Shown: in pieces, positions 1 through 10,140 of the stretch
How the letters are laid out: every line of letters begins with the position of its first letter
How positions within the stretch are numbered: position 1 is the stretch's first letter
Source of the DNA: UBA830 sp038146925
Lineage (GTDB): Bacteria > Pseudomonadota > Alphaproteobacteria > MPNO01 > UBA830
Assembly: GCA_038146925.1 (NCBI GenBank)
Contig: JAYQSP010000006.1
Coordinates: forward strand, 124,001 to 188,000
DNA length: 64,000 nt
Reading direction: 5' to 3'
The notes under the pieces: generated by a model
The model's database searches: none
Told to the model about the DNA's origin: nothing
The model's input: the letters and a program-made list of their open reading frames with translations, nothing else
Program-made: the position numbers and the translations under genes

Positions 1-3000
1 TATCATTTCCGGCTCCCCCGGCAATTTTATCAGCACCGGAGCCACCACTGATCGTCTGATCACCGCTACCTCCAATCAGAGTATCGTCGAAATTTGTACC
101 GTTAATTATTTCGATATCATCTAAACCGGTTTTCAGCTCTATTGCCGTCGAAGAACTCGAAAAATCAACGGTGTCGTTCGCATCGCTACTCGGCGTCACC
201 CCCACCACCAGCGTTTGAGAGACTGTGCCTCCAGAGCCATCATCGATATCGAACGTAAAAGTCGCATTCTGTGTAGATGCCAACGACCCAAAATTAGTTG
301 TCAACGTCCCCGAACTCTCCGTGAGCCCCGCATTGCTTCCGCTCGAAAGCGAAAAATTGGAAACGCTCAGCGATGTAGTCTTGTCAGCGTCAACCACACC
401 CGACAAAAGATTTAAATCAATCGCCTGCGAGATCGCGGCGCTCAAAAGGCTAAAGGCCGAAGAACTGAAACTCGAAAGCGAGCCGCTGGCAATTCCGATT
501 TCGACTTCGGCACCGCCACCGTTTTCCCAGAACACCACCTCTAAGTCGTGGGAACCAGCGGTCAGAGTTACAGGCCTAAAAAACTCTACGGGCGCATGGT
601 TCCTGTTATCAGACAATATCGTCGTTCCATCAATTTCGATGCGATGACCATCATCAGTGCGAGAGAAAATAGTGAAGGTGCCCGCGGTATCCACCGAAAA
701 TGAACCCGTCGCCTTGATGACAAATGTCGTGGTCAATCCGCCGGGAAACCGTTCCGTTCCGGAGAAACGGCCTTGAGCACCGTCAGATAAATTTATTGTC
801 GACCTGCTAAAAGAGGCGGCAACGCTATTGTTGGCAATTATGGTGTCCGCAGTTCCCAAGTTTCCAATGCTTGAGCTGGTATCAAAGGCTTCAATCAAAA
901 ATGTACCAGAGCTGGTGTTGGACACCTTGATATCCATAGAAATCGGACCCGCCACAGTAGGCGCGTCATTTCTCCCCTCAAAGATGATGCTCCCCGTTTG
1001 CGAGGCGCTAAGCCCGTCAGGGTCCACAACATCAAATTGAAATGTGACGGTCTCGCTGCCTCCCTCATTGAGAGAGTTAAAAGTCGAAGGGCTCACTGAA
1101 AGGTTGTTGCCCGACAATGCAAATGCTGATTGATCACCGCTTGTGACGACGAAGTTTTTTACTGAAAGAACGTCACCATCAGGGTCGGTGGCACCAGCTT
1201 CACTCAAGAGGTTGATCGTAAAGTCTGCTTTATCCTCGTTGGTGGATCTTGAAATCGTGCTGCCAGCATTGGGCGCTTTATTCACAGAAACAGGTACCGC
1301 TTCGTTTACGGTCTCAACAATAACCTCTTTTGTTTGTTCAGCCTCTGCAAAAACCGGCGCAAGAGCGAACTGAGAAGAAATAGAGAGAACGTCAAGTGAC
1401 GGCGTCAGAGAGATGCCAATAGATGGAGAAGTCGTTGGAACTGCTGATGCAAACGACACAGCCTGAGGACCGACTGCCGTTGATGATAGCGCAGCAATAG
1501 GACTAGTAGACGCCGCAGAGACTGGTTCGGGAGCCGAAGTGTTTCTCTCGGTGCCACTACTATCAACCGAGGCCACATTAGAAGTTTGACCGCCGCGCGA
1601 AGCACCTGCTGAGACTGGAGCTACTCCGGCGGGAGGGCCGCCGCTAGCCGGCGCATCTCCTGACACTTTTGACGAGCTTTGTTCTGCTGTAGACCCACTA
1701 GACGCGGCGGCTGAGCCTTGATCGTTTTTTTCCGCCCCGCCTCCTCCGACAGCTGCCGAGGCACCGGTATTCGAGCCTTCAGCAGCCTGATTATCTGCAA
1801 CTTGATCTCCTGCCTGAGGGTCGCCCCCTTGTGGGGCAGTTTCCGCCCCTCCGCCAGGCTCCGGATCAGGTCTGGCATCAGGAGCAGAACGCACCTCCGG
1901 CTCTGGCTCCGCCGACGCCTCTTGTTGCTGATCCGGCTCTGCTTTCCCCTCGGAACTTGCATCAGGCTCCGGCTCTGAAACCTGCTCCGACGATTGGCCG
2001 GGCTTTTGGTTCTGGCTCGGGCTCCGGTTCTGGCTCTGGCTCGGGCTCGGGTTCTGGCTCGGTTCTGTTCTGGTTCAGGTTCTCAGGTTCTGGTTCCGGT
2101 TCTGGTTCTGGCTCCGGTTCTGGTTCTGGTTCTGGTTCTGGTTCTCAGGTTCTGCCTCTGGTTCTGCCTTCTGCCTCAGCTCTGGTTCTGCTTCTGCCTC
2201 AGCCTCTGCTTCTGCCTCAGCCTCTGCTTCTGCCTCTGCTTCTGCCTCAGCCTCTGCCTCTGCCTCTGTCTCTGCTTCTGCCTCTGTCTCTGCTTCTGCC
2301 TCAGCCTCCTCTGCTTCTCTCAGCCTCTGCTTCTGCCCAGCCTCTCCCTCTGCCTCAGCCTCTGCTTCTGTCTCTCCTTCTCCCTCGTCTTCTTCGGGTT
2401 CTCCCTCGCCTTCTTCTTCTCCTTCTTCTCCTTCTTCTCCCTCGCCCTCCTTCTCCTTCTCCTTCTCCTTCTCCTTCTCCTTCTCCTTCTCCTTCTCCTT
2501 CTCCTTCTCCTTCTCCTTCTGCTTCTCCTTCTCTTCGGCTTCTCCTTCTCCCTCTTCGCGCTTCTCCTTCCTGCGTCTCTCGGCTTCTTCGGACTCCCAC
2601 CCTCTCCTTCCTGCTCCTGTTCCCCCTCACCAGCAGCACCATCAGTCGTATCAGCGGCAGGACCGTCTTGTTGTTGTTGCTGCTGTTGCTGTTGCTGCTG
2701 CTGTTGTGTCGATGGCGGGAGAACCGTCGTGATATTACTGCCGTAAAGGCTCTCAAGCTGATTGGCAGGAACAACTATAGGCGGCGGCGGCGCCGAAAAC
2801 GCACTCGTAAGGCTCGTCGTCTGGAACGGAACAGACATAATCTGCGTACCCGCAGAGTTACTCACCGCAATCTGACCAACACCACCGTCAGCATCAGGAA
2901 GAAGCGTAATCGAGTTCGACGAGCCCTCCGCAGCAGCCTTACCGGCAACCGTCGTACCTCGGATGCCGATACTCGCAACAGGCGTCTTAACAACCATCGC

Positions 3001-3504
3001 GTCGTCACCAGACTTCGCAACCTGGCCAGACACAAACGAGAACACACCCTTAACAACGCTAAAAGAACTGCTCGAGTTACTGTTGCTTGAAGGATCGTAG
3101 ATCATCTCATCGATCACCATCCTCCCGCTCTCACCAAGCGAAAAACTCGTCTCGTCTACAAACTTAATACCGATATTGGCATCCGCCTCCGTCTTGATGA
3201 CGTCGCCGGAGAAAATAGACGTTCCCTTCGATGCCTGGACGCTCGTCCCGTCCGTCCTCGTGAGAGTGACCGTTCCAGACAGCTTCTCAACCGTGCCAAT
3301 CGACGACGCAACAGTCGACTGGGCAACCTGGGAGAGTTGCGCAAACTGTCCAGGCGCAAAAGGACCCGCGAGCTTAACCGCTAGAGATCCATCGATAACC
3401 GAATGACCACTCTCCGTCGTCAGGTCAGGGGGATTACCAAGGGTAAAAAAGTTCCTGACGACAACCGTCGTGTCACCTTCCGACAGCGAAAGATGAGGAC
3501 CCAT
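1..3504 (-). CDS. Large FecR-domain / cadherin-like / PA14-like / RTX-repeat secreted protein (partial, frame-disrupted)
   Basis: The 3' end lies beyond the window. The N-terminal ~300 codons (to about 2650) hold a FecR-type domain (GTVTLTRTDGTSVQ, then KGVFSFVSGQVAK and TPVASIGIRGTTVAG), as in large alphaproteobacterial adhesins. A 13-Gln tract, a very acidic Glu/Lys/Gly/Ala/Pro tract and a Ser/Gly/Ala linker follow. After these come a cadherin-like repeat (about 960-1290, ATDPDGDVLSV), a PA14-like module (about 540-880, SRTDDGHRIEIDG) and RTX nonapeptide repeats at the window edge (GGSGADKIAGGAGND). The family is usually exported by a type I system and binds calcium; that is inferred here. 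The frame is not continuous. The FecR part is in one frame. From about 2600 the natural frame shifts, and a TGA at 2075-2077 interrupts it inside the Glu-Pro repeat. ATG 3504 is preferred to the upstream GTG at 3564, since conserved sequence begins near it; neither has a strong Shine-Dalgarno. Confidence 0.72.
1996..2150 (-). repeat. Imperfect Glu-Pro hexanucleotide repeat tract with frame break
   Basis: Degenerate GAACCA/GAGCCC units give Glu-Pro repeats in one frame, but the sequence on both sides is coding in a different frame. In that flanking frame the tract reads Asn-Gln/Ser-Gln and meets a TGA at 2075-2077. Two small indels, one at each end of the tract, would restore a continuous frame. 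An AAAA run near 2010 is a candidate site for one. Confidence 0.75.
2140..2345 (-). repeat. Imperfect Glu-Ala hexanucleotide repeat tract
   Basis: Degenerate GCAGAA/GCAGAG units encode roughly 25 Glu-Ala dipeptides with interspersed Thr-Glu. This frame is continuous with the Lys/Glu tract upstream and with the C-terminal cadherin-like and RTX region. Confidence 0.85.
2449..2520. repeat. Perfect hexanucleotide tandem repeat, 12 units of CCTTCT
   Basis: Twelve exact copies of CCTTCT (AGAAGG on the minus strand) are flanked by imperfect copies out to about 2380 and 2600. On the coding strand the three frames read Lys-Glu, Gly-Glu or poly-Arg. Only the Lys-Glu frame joins smoothly to the acidic sequence on both sides. 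The unit is a multiple of three, so gain or loss of units changes length without changing frame. Confidence 0.93.
2668..2706 (-). repeat. Poly-glutamine codon tract (13 CAA/CAG codons)
   Basis: Thirteen consecutive Gln codons, a mixture of CAA and CAG, lie just after the FecR domain. The mixed codons argue that the amino-acid run is tolerated or selected and is not a fresh single-codon expansion. Confidence 0.9.
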
Positions 3505-4115
3505 ACGACCAAAATCAGCAGATAAGAATAAAATCCCCGTGCGGTACACGCACAGCCCAAACACCCGAAGTATCCAAATACTCCGTATCAGACGAAAAAC
3601 CTAACGCCTCTGAACGCCCAAAAATTACGCCAGGTAATGACATCTATGTTTAAGAAATCCCAACAACTATTCAAACGATATAACGGCAGATTAAATTACA
3701 TTCGGCCAGCGTCTTGATGGCAGTACTCGCATTCGGGCCTCCAACAATATTCAACGGTACAACCTTGATCACCCCAGATTACCACACCTTCACCACAACT
3801 TCGGCCGCCACAACAGCCGCAAAGCACTGCCCCCATAAAAATCCCGCAAAAGTTGCCGCACGCGCCGCACCAGTCACCCTCCATACCAGCTTCGAAACGC
3901 GTTGTTTACCTGCCTCTTTGAGCAAGCGTTTCAATATAGACCGGTGTTGTGCTTTTCCCCAGCCAACACTTTGTTTCATGTTGACACAAAATTTAGAGCC
4001 ACTGACCACTTTAAAAGAATCGAAAATCTGACCAGTTAACAACGATTTACCCAAATTATAGCCCGCCGTCGTAAAACGCCTCGAACGGTTCACTGGTTTC
4101 CACTATTTTTACGTC
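3505..4115. other. Intergenic region between divergent adhesin gene and mazG
   Basis: About 610 bp, visibly more AT-rich than the flanking genes and presumably holding divergent promoters. Short open frames exist on both strands. One minus-strand frame (3696-3884) encodes a 62-residue Cys- and Gly-rich peptide without a convincing ribosome binding site. I recognise no conserved gene, tRNA or repeat here. Confidence 0.6.
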
Positions 4116-4934
4116 ATGAGCGAAACTTCTCCAAAAAACAGCCCAGCCATCGATAACCTCCTCGAGGTTATGGCCCGTCTCCGCGACGTTGAAAACGGCT
4201 GCCCATGGGACCGTGAGCAGACCTTTTCCACGATCGCGCCCTACACCATCGAGGAAGCATACGAAGTTGCGGATGCCATCGAGACCGGCGATATGGACCA
4301 GCTGGAAGATGAACTGGGAGACCTGCTTTTCCAGGTCGTGTTTCATGCCCAAATGGCCTCTGAAGCTGGCGGCTTCGATTTCGACAGCGTGGCCCGGCGA
4401 ATTGCGACAAAAATGCGCGACCGCCACCCCCACGTCTTCGGAGGGGAGGTTGAGCGGACATCGGCCAGCCAGACAATCGCCTGGGAAGAACAAAAGGCCG
4501 CCGAACGCGATGCACGCGCCGCTAAATCGGGTCTCAAACCAAGCGCTCTGGACGGGGTAGCACTCGCCCTACCGGCACTAATGCGGGCGCAAAAACTTCA
4601 GAAACGTGCGGCGCGTGAAGGGTTTGACTGGGAAGATCTACCGCCGGTAATCGCTAAGATCCGCGAGGAACTTGAGGAGCTAGAATCCGAAATTTCGGCA
4701 GGTCGGGACGAGATCCGTTTACAGGACGAAGCCGGCGATCTTCTGTTTGCATGCGTCAACCTCGCCCGCCACCTCGGGATCGATGCCGAGATAGCCCTCC
4801 GCGACGCTAATGCAAAGTTTGACCGACGTTTTCGCGCTGTCGAGGACAGTCTTGCCCGGGAAGGTAAATCCTTGGCGGAGGCAGATCTCAACGAAATGGA
4901 AACACACTGGACCGCGGTAAAAGCATCGGAGTAA
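4116..4934 (+). CDS. mazG: Nucleoside triphosphate pyrophosphohydrolase MazG
   Basis: 272 residues, the usual length of two-domain bacterial MazG. It hydrolyses (d)NTPs to the monophosphate and pyrophosphate, which cleans the nucleotide pool. The N-terminal domain has GCPWDREQT, then the metal-binding helices EEAYEV and EDELGDLLFQVVFH. A second, more divergent MazG-type domain shows DEAGDLLFACVNLARH near residues 205-220. The ATG follows a stop-rich spacer and gives the standard N-terminus LLEVMARLRD. It is convergent with the AhpD-like gene (16 bp gap). In related genomes mazG often follows hflX; here groESL and several metabolic genes separate them. Confidence 0.96.
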   Translation: MSETSPKNSPAIDNLLEVMARLRDVENGCPWDREQTFSTIAPYTIEEAYEVADAIETGDMDQLEDELGDLLFQVVFHAQMASEAGGFDFDSVARRIATKMRDRHPHVFGGEVERTSASQTIAWEEQKAAERDARAAKSGLKPSALDGVALALPALMRAQKLQKRAAREGFDWEDLPPVIAKIREELEELESEISAGRDEIRLQDEAGDLLFACVNLARHLGIDAEIALRDANAKFDRRFRAVEDSLAREGKSLAEADLNEMETHWTAVKASE

Positions 4935-4950
4935 CGGCTGATGAGTGACC

Positions 4951-5523
4951 CTATTTGCGCCCCATCATGTAAAATTCGTCATTGGGCCGCATCGATGTGA
5001 AATTCGCCATCCGGTTGGACATCCCAAAAAACGCGGTGATGCCTGCAATGTCCCAGATATCATCATCCGAAAAGCCATGGCCATGCAATGTAGCGAAGTC
5101 CTCCTCATTCACGGCGTCTGCTTCATTCGATACCTTGAGGGCAAAATCCAACATCGCCATCTGTCGCAGCGTAATATCCGCCTCTCGATAATTGATCGCC
5201 AACTGATCGGAAATCGTCGATTGTTTCGCACGTATTCTGAGAACCGCCCCATGCGCGACCACACAATATTGGCAACGATTGTCGCTGGAAGTAGCAACGA
5301 CAATCATTTCTCGCTCAGCCGCCGTTAGTCCCCCGTCCCGCAGCATCAAGGCGTCATGATAGGCCATAAATGCACGCAATTCGTCTGGGCGATGGGCCAG
5401 GACTAGAAAAACGTTGGGGACAAAACCGACCTTTTCCTGCACCGAAAGGATCATCTCTCTCAAATCTTCTGGCAGATCGGCTATTTCCGGCACAGGAAAT
5501 CGGCTTATGGGTTTTTGTGTCAT
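4951..5523 (-). CDS. Peroxidase-related protein, AhpD / carboxymuconolactone decarboxylase family
   Basis: 190 residues. The AhpD-type redox motif CQYCVVAHG (Cys84, Cys87, His91) is intact, preceded by LTAAEREMIVVATS. The family contains alkylhydroperoxidase-like disulphide reductases; the physiological substrate is unknown. The N-terminal segment (ISRFPVPEIADLPED) matches the peroxidase-related subgroup and not carboxymuconolactone decarboxylase proper. It lies 14 bp downstream of a glutathione transferase gene on the same strand and is probably co-transcribed with it, which fits a detoxification role. Confidence 0.87.
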   Translation of the reverse strand: MTQKPISRFPVPEIADLPEDLREMILSVQEKVGFVPNVFLVLAHRPDELRAFMAYHDALMLRDGGLTAAEREMIVVATSSDNRCQYCVVAHGAVLRIRAKQSTISDQLAINYREADITLRQMAMLDFALKVSNEADAVNEEDFATLHGHGFSDDDIWDIAGITAFFGMSNRMANFTSMRPNDEFYMMGRK

Positions 5524-5537
5524 AGAGTTCTAACTAT

Positions 5538-6158
5538 CTAGCCGAACGGCACCCAGGCTTTCTGAACCGCAGGCCGCGCCTCGATCGCGTCGTGCCAGCG
5601 TTTGACGTTCGGGTAATCGTCGAGGCCGATATCGTTGACGCCGTGAATATGAATATCAGGATAGACGGCTATATCGCAGACGGAGTAGCTACCGATCACG
5701 TATTCATTTTCGGCCAGCCTCTTGTCGTACATACCAAGCATATCTCGCATTACTCCTTCGTAATGCTCTTTCGCACGCGGCACATCTTCCCCAAGACGAA
5801 CCCAGAACAGGCCATACTGTTGGGCAAGCGTCGTAAACTGCGCTGAGCCGTAAAACAACCATTGTTCGGCCTCAACCTGCTTGACCGGATCCGACGGGTA
5901 AAGTCCGTTATCCGCTTTCTGCGCCAAGTAGCGCAAGATGGCACCGGACTCGCACAGTGTTATCTCGTTCCCGCCGGGCCCATCGTAGTCGATTATCGCT
6001 GGAATCTTGTGGCCCGGACTAATCTTGAGAAATTCCGGCTTGAACTGATCTTTCTCGCGGATATTTACCGGTTTCAGCTCATACTCGAGGCCGCTTTCCT
6101 CCGCCATCTGTCGCGCCTTGTAGCCGTTATCAGTCATCCAAGTGTAAAGCTCGAACAT
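5538..6158 (-). CDS. Glutathione S-transferase (YfcG/Nu-like)
   Basis: 206 residues with a thioredoxin-like N-terminal domain (FELYTWMTDNGYKARQ) and a helical C-terminal domain. The GSH-binding turn is visible as GHKIPAI followed by CESGAILRYLA, where Glu-Ser contacts the gamma-glutamyl group. Similarity in layout to YfcG/YghU suggests disulphide-bond reductase or peroxidase activity, but the substrate cannot be read from sequence. It lies in a same-strand run with the downstream AhpD-like gene and the upstream dehydrogenase (10 bp gap). Confidence 0.9.
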   Translation of the reverse strand: MFELYTWMTDNGYKARQMAEESGLEYELKPVNIREKDQFKPEFLKISPGHKIPAIIDYDGPGGNEITLCESGAILRYLAQKADNGLYPSDPVKQVEAEQWLFYGSAQFTTLAQQYGLFWVRLGEDVPRAKEHYEGVMRDMLGMYDKRLAENEYVIGSYSVCDIAVYPDIHIHGVNDIGLDDYPNVKRWHDAIEARPAVQKAWVPFG

Positions 6159-6168
6159 TTCGGTTTCC

Positions 6169-7059
6169 TTATTGGTTTTTGAGATTGAGGATCAGGCTCG
6201 AGGTATCGAAGCGGTTACCGCCTCTGCCCTGTACTTCACCATAGAACCCGTCGACCAATTCGGTGACGGGCAATTTGGCGCCATTGCGTTTGGCTTCGTC
6301 TATACAGATCCCAAGATCTTTACGCATCCAATCAACCGCAAAGCCAAATTCAAACTCACCGTCGACCATCGATCCGGCACGATTATCCATCTGCCATGAC
6401 TGCGCTGCCCCCCCCGACATGACTGCAGCCGCGCGTTTCGCATCAAGCCCTGCCGCCATGGCAAAATTCATGCCTTCGGACAACGCCTGGACCAACCCCG
6501 CGATGCAGATCTGATTGACCATCTTAGTTAGCTGTCCGGCGCCCGCCTCGCCCATACGCATAATTGTCTTACCATAACACTGCATCACCGGCTCGGCGGC
6601 ATCGAACGTTGCCGCATCACCGCCAACCATGATGGTAAGGACGCCGTTCTCCGCTCCCGCCTGACCACCGGAAACCGGCGCATCGAGGAACCCAAGACCC
6701 CGTTTTTTGGCTTCTTCAGCCAGTTCGCGCGCAACGACAGCAGACGTGGTCGTATGATCGATCAGAACCGCACCTTTCATCATGCCGGCAAAGACACCGT
6801 TTTCCCCTAAGACGACACTGCGCAAGTCATCGTCGTTACCGACACAGGTCATCACATAATCCGCTCCCTCTGCGGCTTCGGCCGGTGTCGGATGTGCACT
6901 AGTCGACCGGTAACTCCCGTGTTCCTGTATCCATTGCCCTGACCTGCCAAAAGTCCGGTTATAAACCCGCATTGGATGCCCCATAGCGGCAAGATGCCCC
7001 GCCATCGGATAACCCATTACGCCTAGTCCGACAAACGCTGCCGGTGACTTTTCGCTCAT
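6169..7059 (-). CDS. NAD(P)-dependent beta-hydroxyacid dehydrogenase (3-hydroxyisobutyrate dehydrogenase family)
   Basis: 296 residues, typical for the family. The Rossmann motif is at the N-terminus (FVGLGVMGYPMAGHL). The substrate-binding signature DAPVSGGQAGAENG and the catalytic Lys in GQLTKMVNQI are present. Such enzymes oxidise 3-hydroxyisobutyrate or reduce tartronate semialdehyde, succinic semialdehyde or glyoxylate. The specificity is not resolved. The adjacent GST suggests catabolism or detoxification of a small hydroxy acid or semialdehyde, which is inference. Confidence 0.9.
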   Translation of the reverse strand: MSEKSPAAFVGLGVMGYPMAGHLAAMGHPMRVYNRTFGRSGQWIQEHGSYRSTSAHPTPAEAAEGADYVMTCVGNDDDLRSVVLGENGVFAGMMKGAVLIDHTTTSAVVARELAEEAKKRGLGFLDAPVSGGQAGAENGVLTIMVGGDAATFDAAEPVMQCYGKTIMRMGEAGAGQLTKMVNQICIAGLVQALSEGMNFAMAAGLDAKRAAAVMSGGAAQSWQMDNRAGSMVDGEFEFGFAVDWMRKDLGICIDEAKRNGAKLPVTELVDGFYGEVQGRGGNRFDTSSLILNLKNQ

Positions 7060-7120
7060 ATCTTAATATCCCGTTTCGGAATAGTTTTAACGTACTCTGG
7101 GAGTATATCCCGTAGGCAAA

Positions 7121-7933
7121 TTACTTGAAGTTGGCGATAGCATCTTGGATCGGCGCCTGCAGCACGTCCCAAGCCTCCGGGTCCGTTGCCAATAGAATAC
7201 CGGTCTCACCCGGCTTTCCCACTCGATATCTCGTTCCGTCCAGACACCGGGAATAGCCTCCGGCCTCAGTATGAAGTAGCCAGCCGGGCGCGTGGTCCCA
7301 TGCCCGGACACCCCGATAATGTGCGAAGTGAATAGAGTTATTGACCAAAGCACAGTAATCGACTGCGATACATCTCGTCGACGTCACCCGCGCAACCCGC
7401 TTTGGAAGATCGGTATTACGCCGCATATAGCTTCCGAGTGAGCCGGCCATCTCGGCCATGTTACGCGGCGACGGTGATATCGTTAACGGCTCACCATTGC
7501 GAAACGCCCCTGCTCCGAGTTCGCAAGTATACATGTCGCCGTCTACGGGCCGGAATATCCACCCGGCAATTGTCTGACGCCTGCGAACAAGCGCTACCAT
7601 GACCGCGAAATCGGGGCTGCCTTTGGCAAAATTCGACGTGCCGTCAACCGCATCCAACACCCACACCGGCGCGTCGCCATCGAGCAGGTCGAGCGCGGCA
7701 GGATTGTTCTCAATCATCTCTTCGCCGACGACAACCGAACCCGGCAGCAGCGGCGGCAGTTCACGCTCGAGAAACTCCTCCGCTGCGACATCAGCCGCAG
7801 TGACGACCGAACCGGGTCGTTTTTCCCATTTTTCATTGGTCGAGAGCGACCGCCAGCGCGGCATGATTTCGGCCGCGGCAATCTCGCGGATCAGATCCTC
7901 TATTTTATCGGAGGGCGGGATGGTGACGGACAT
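7121..7933 (-). CDS. Inositol monophosphatase family protein
   Basis: 270 residues of the Mg-dependent FIG superfamily. Metal ligands are visible in VVGEEM, DAVDGTSNF (an Ala replaces the usual Pro of DPxDGT) and WDHAPG near residue 210. Possible substrates are inositol phosphates, histidinol phosphate or PAP. The protein resembles the generic alphaproteobacterial IMPase-like group and not SuhB, CysQ or HisN clearly. It is 61 bp upstream of the dehydrogenase gene on the same strand. Confidence 0.88.
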   Translation of the reverse strand: MSVTIPPSDKIEDLIREIAAAEIMPRWRSLSTNEKWEKRPGSVVTAADVAAEEFLERELPPLLPGSVVVGEEMIENNPAALDLLDGDAPVWVLDAVDGTSNFAKGSPDFAVMVALVRRRQTIAGWIFRPVDGDMYTCELGAGAFRNGEPLTISPSPRNMAEMAGSLGSYMRRNTDLPKRVARVTSTRCIAVDYCALVNNSIHFAHYRGVRAWDHAPGWLLHTEAGGYSRCLDGTRYRVGKPGETGILLATDPEAWDVLQAPIQDAIANFK

Positions 7934-8002
7934 ATGATGTCTATATAGCGCCTGAGAACAAAAATCCGAGTCGGTCGCGTAATTGCGTTCGAATCCAGAA
8001 CA

Positions 8003-8032
8003 AAAAGAAACCGCCGCGGCAAACCGCGGCGG
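8003..8032 (-). terminator. Rho-independent terminator of groESL
   Basis: A perfect 9-bp GC stem (8011-8019 with 8024-8032, 4-nt loop) lies about 30 bp after the groEL stop. On the minus strand it is followed by a T-rich run (TTTCTTTTTG), as expected for termination of groESL. Confidence 0.88.
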
Positions 8033-8063
8033 CTCCTTTCATTTCTGAACGGGAACGACTGAC

Positions 8064-9716
<1,653 letters not shown>

Positions 9717-9728
9717 ATCTCGATGCTC

Positions 9729-10016
9729 CTACTCGATGATTCCCATGATGTCGGATTCCTTCATGATCAGAAGGTCCTTGCCATCAACTTTGACTTCGGT
9801 GCCCGACCATTTGCCGTAAAGGACCTTGTCGCCCTTCTTGACGTCGAGCTTCTGCGATTTTCCGTCCTCGCCTTTCGCGCCGTTGCCGACGGCAATGATT
9901 TTGCCTTCCTGCGGCTTTTCCTGCGCGGTATCGGGGATGATGATGCCACCGGCGGTTTTTTCTTCCGCACTCAGTGGCTCGACCAGAACACGGTCGTGCA
10001 GAGGTCTAATTCCCAT
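9729..10016 (-). CDS. groES: Co-chaperonin GroES
   Basis: 95 residues. It caps the GroEL ring. The mobile loop (EEKTAGGIIIPDTA) and the N-terminus GIRPLHDRVLVEPL are standard. A longer frame reaches 10049, but the ATG at 10016 has an excellent AAGGAG Shine-Dalgarno (10026-10031) at 9-nt spacing and matches the family N-terminus. Confidence 0.98.
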   Translation of the reverse strand: MGIRPLHDRVLVEPLSAEEKTAGGIIIPDTAQEKPQEGKIIAVGNGAKGEDGKSQKLDVKKGDKVLYGKWSGTEVKVDGKDLLIMKESDIMGIIE

Positions 10017-10065
10017 CGACACTCTCTCCTTAATGATTTGAATTACCAAGACTTTTTGCCACTTG

Positions 10066-10092
10066 CTAGCAGTCCCTGCCAGCGAGTGCCAG
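10066..10092 (-). promoter_or_regulatory. CIRCE-like HrcA operator upstream of groESL
   Basis: On the coding strand the inverted repeat is CTGGCACTC-N9-GACTGCTAG, against the consensus TTAGCACTC-N9-GAGTGCTAA (two mismatches per arm, exact 9-nt spacer). It sits immediately downstream of the -10 box, the usual place for HrcA repression. HrcA itself is not in this window. Confidence 0.82.
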
Positions 10093-10093
10093 A

Positions 10094-10122
10094 TATATAG
10101 GGACCGCCCCCCGTGCCGTCAA
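10094..10122 (-). promoter_or_regulatory. Sigma70-type promoter of groESL
   Basis: A TTGACG -35 box (10117-10122) and a TATATA -10 box (10094-10099) are separated by exactly 17 bp on the minus strand. The CIRCE-like operator follows directly, so this is the likely housekeeping promoter. Confidence 0.82.
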
Positions 10123-10140
10123 CAGGCGCGGGGGAAAAAT

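Noticed and set aside
1996..2600. CRISPR-like or satellite array
   Set aside because: The repeats are 6-nt units with no spacers and lie in a coding frame.
2355..2774. 139-codon minus-strand Gly-Glu repeat frame
   Set aside because: Only an alternative phase of the same repeat; upstream it lacks FecR sequence and downstream it stops.
1831..3090. 419-codon plus-strand Ser/Pro/Leu-rich frame
   Set aside because: It is the complement of the simple-sequence tracts of the minus-strand FecR/RTX gene and turns into nonsense outside them.
3714..4031. 105-codon plus-strand frame before mazG
   Set aside because: Thr/Ala-rich and unlike any family I know; no ribosome binding site; spans the AT-rich promoter region.
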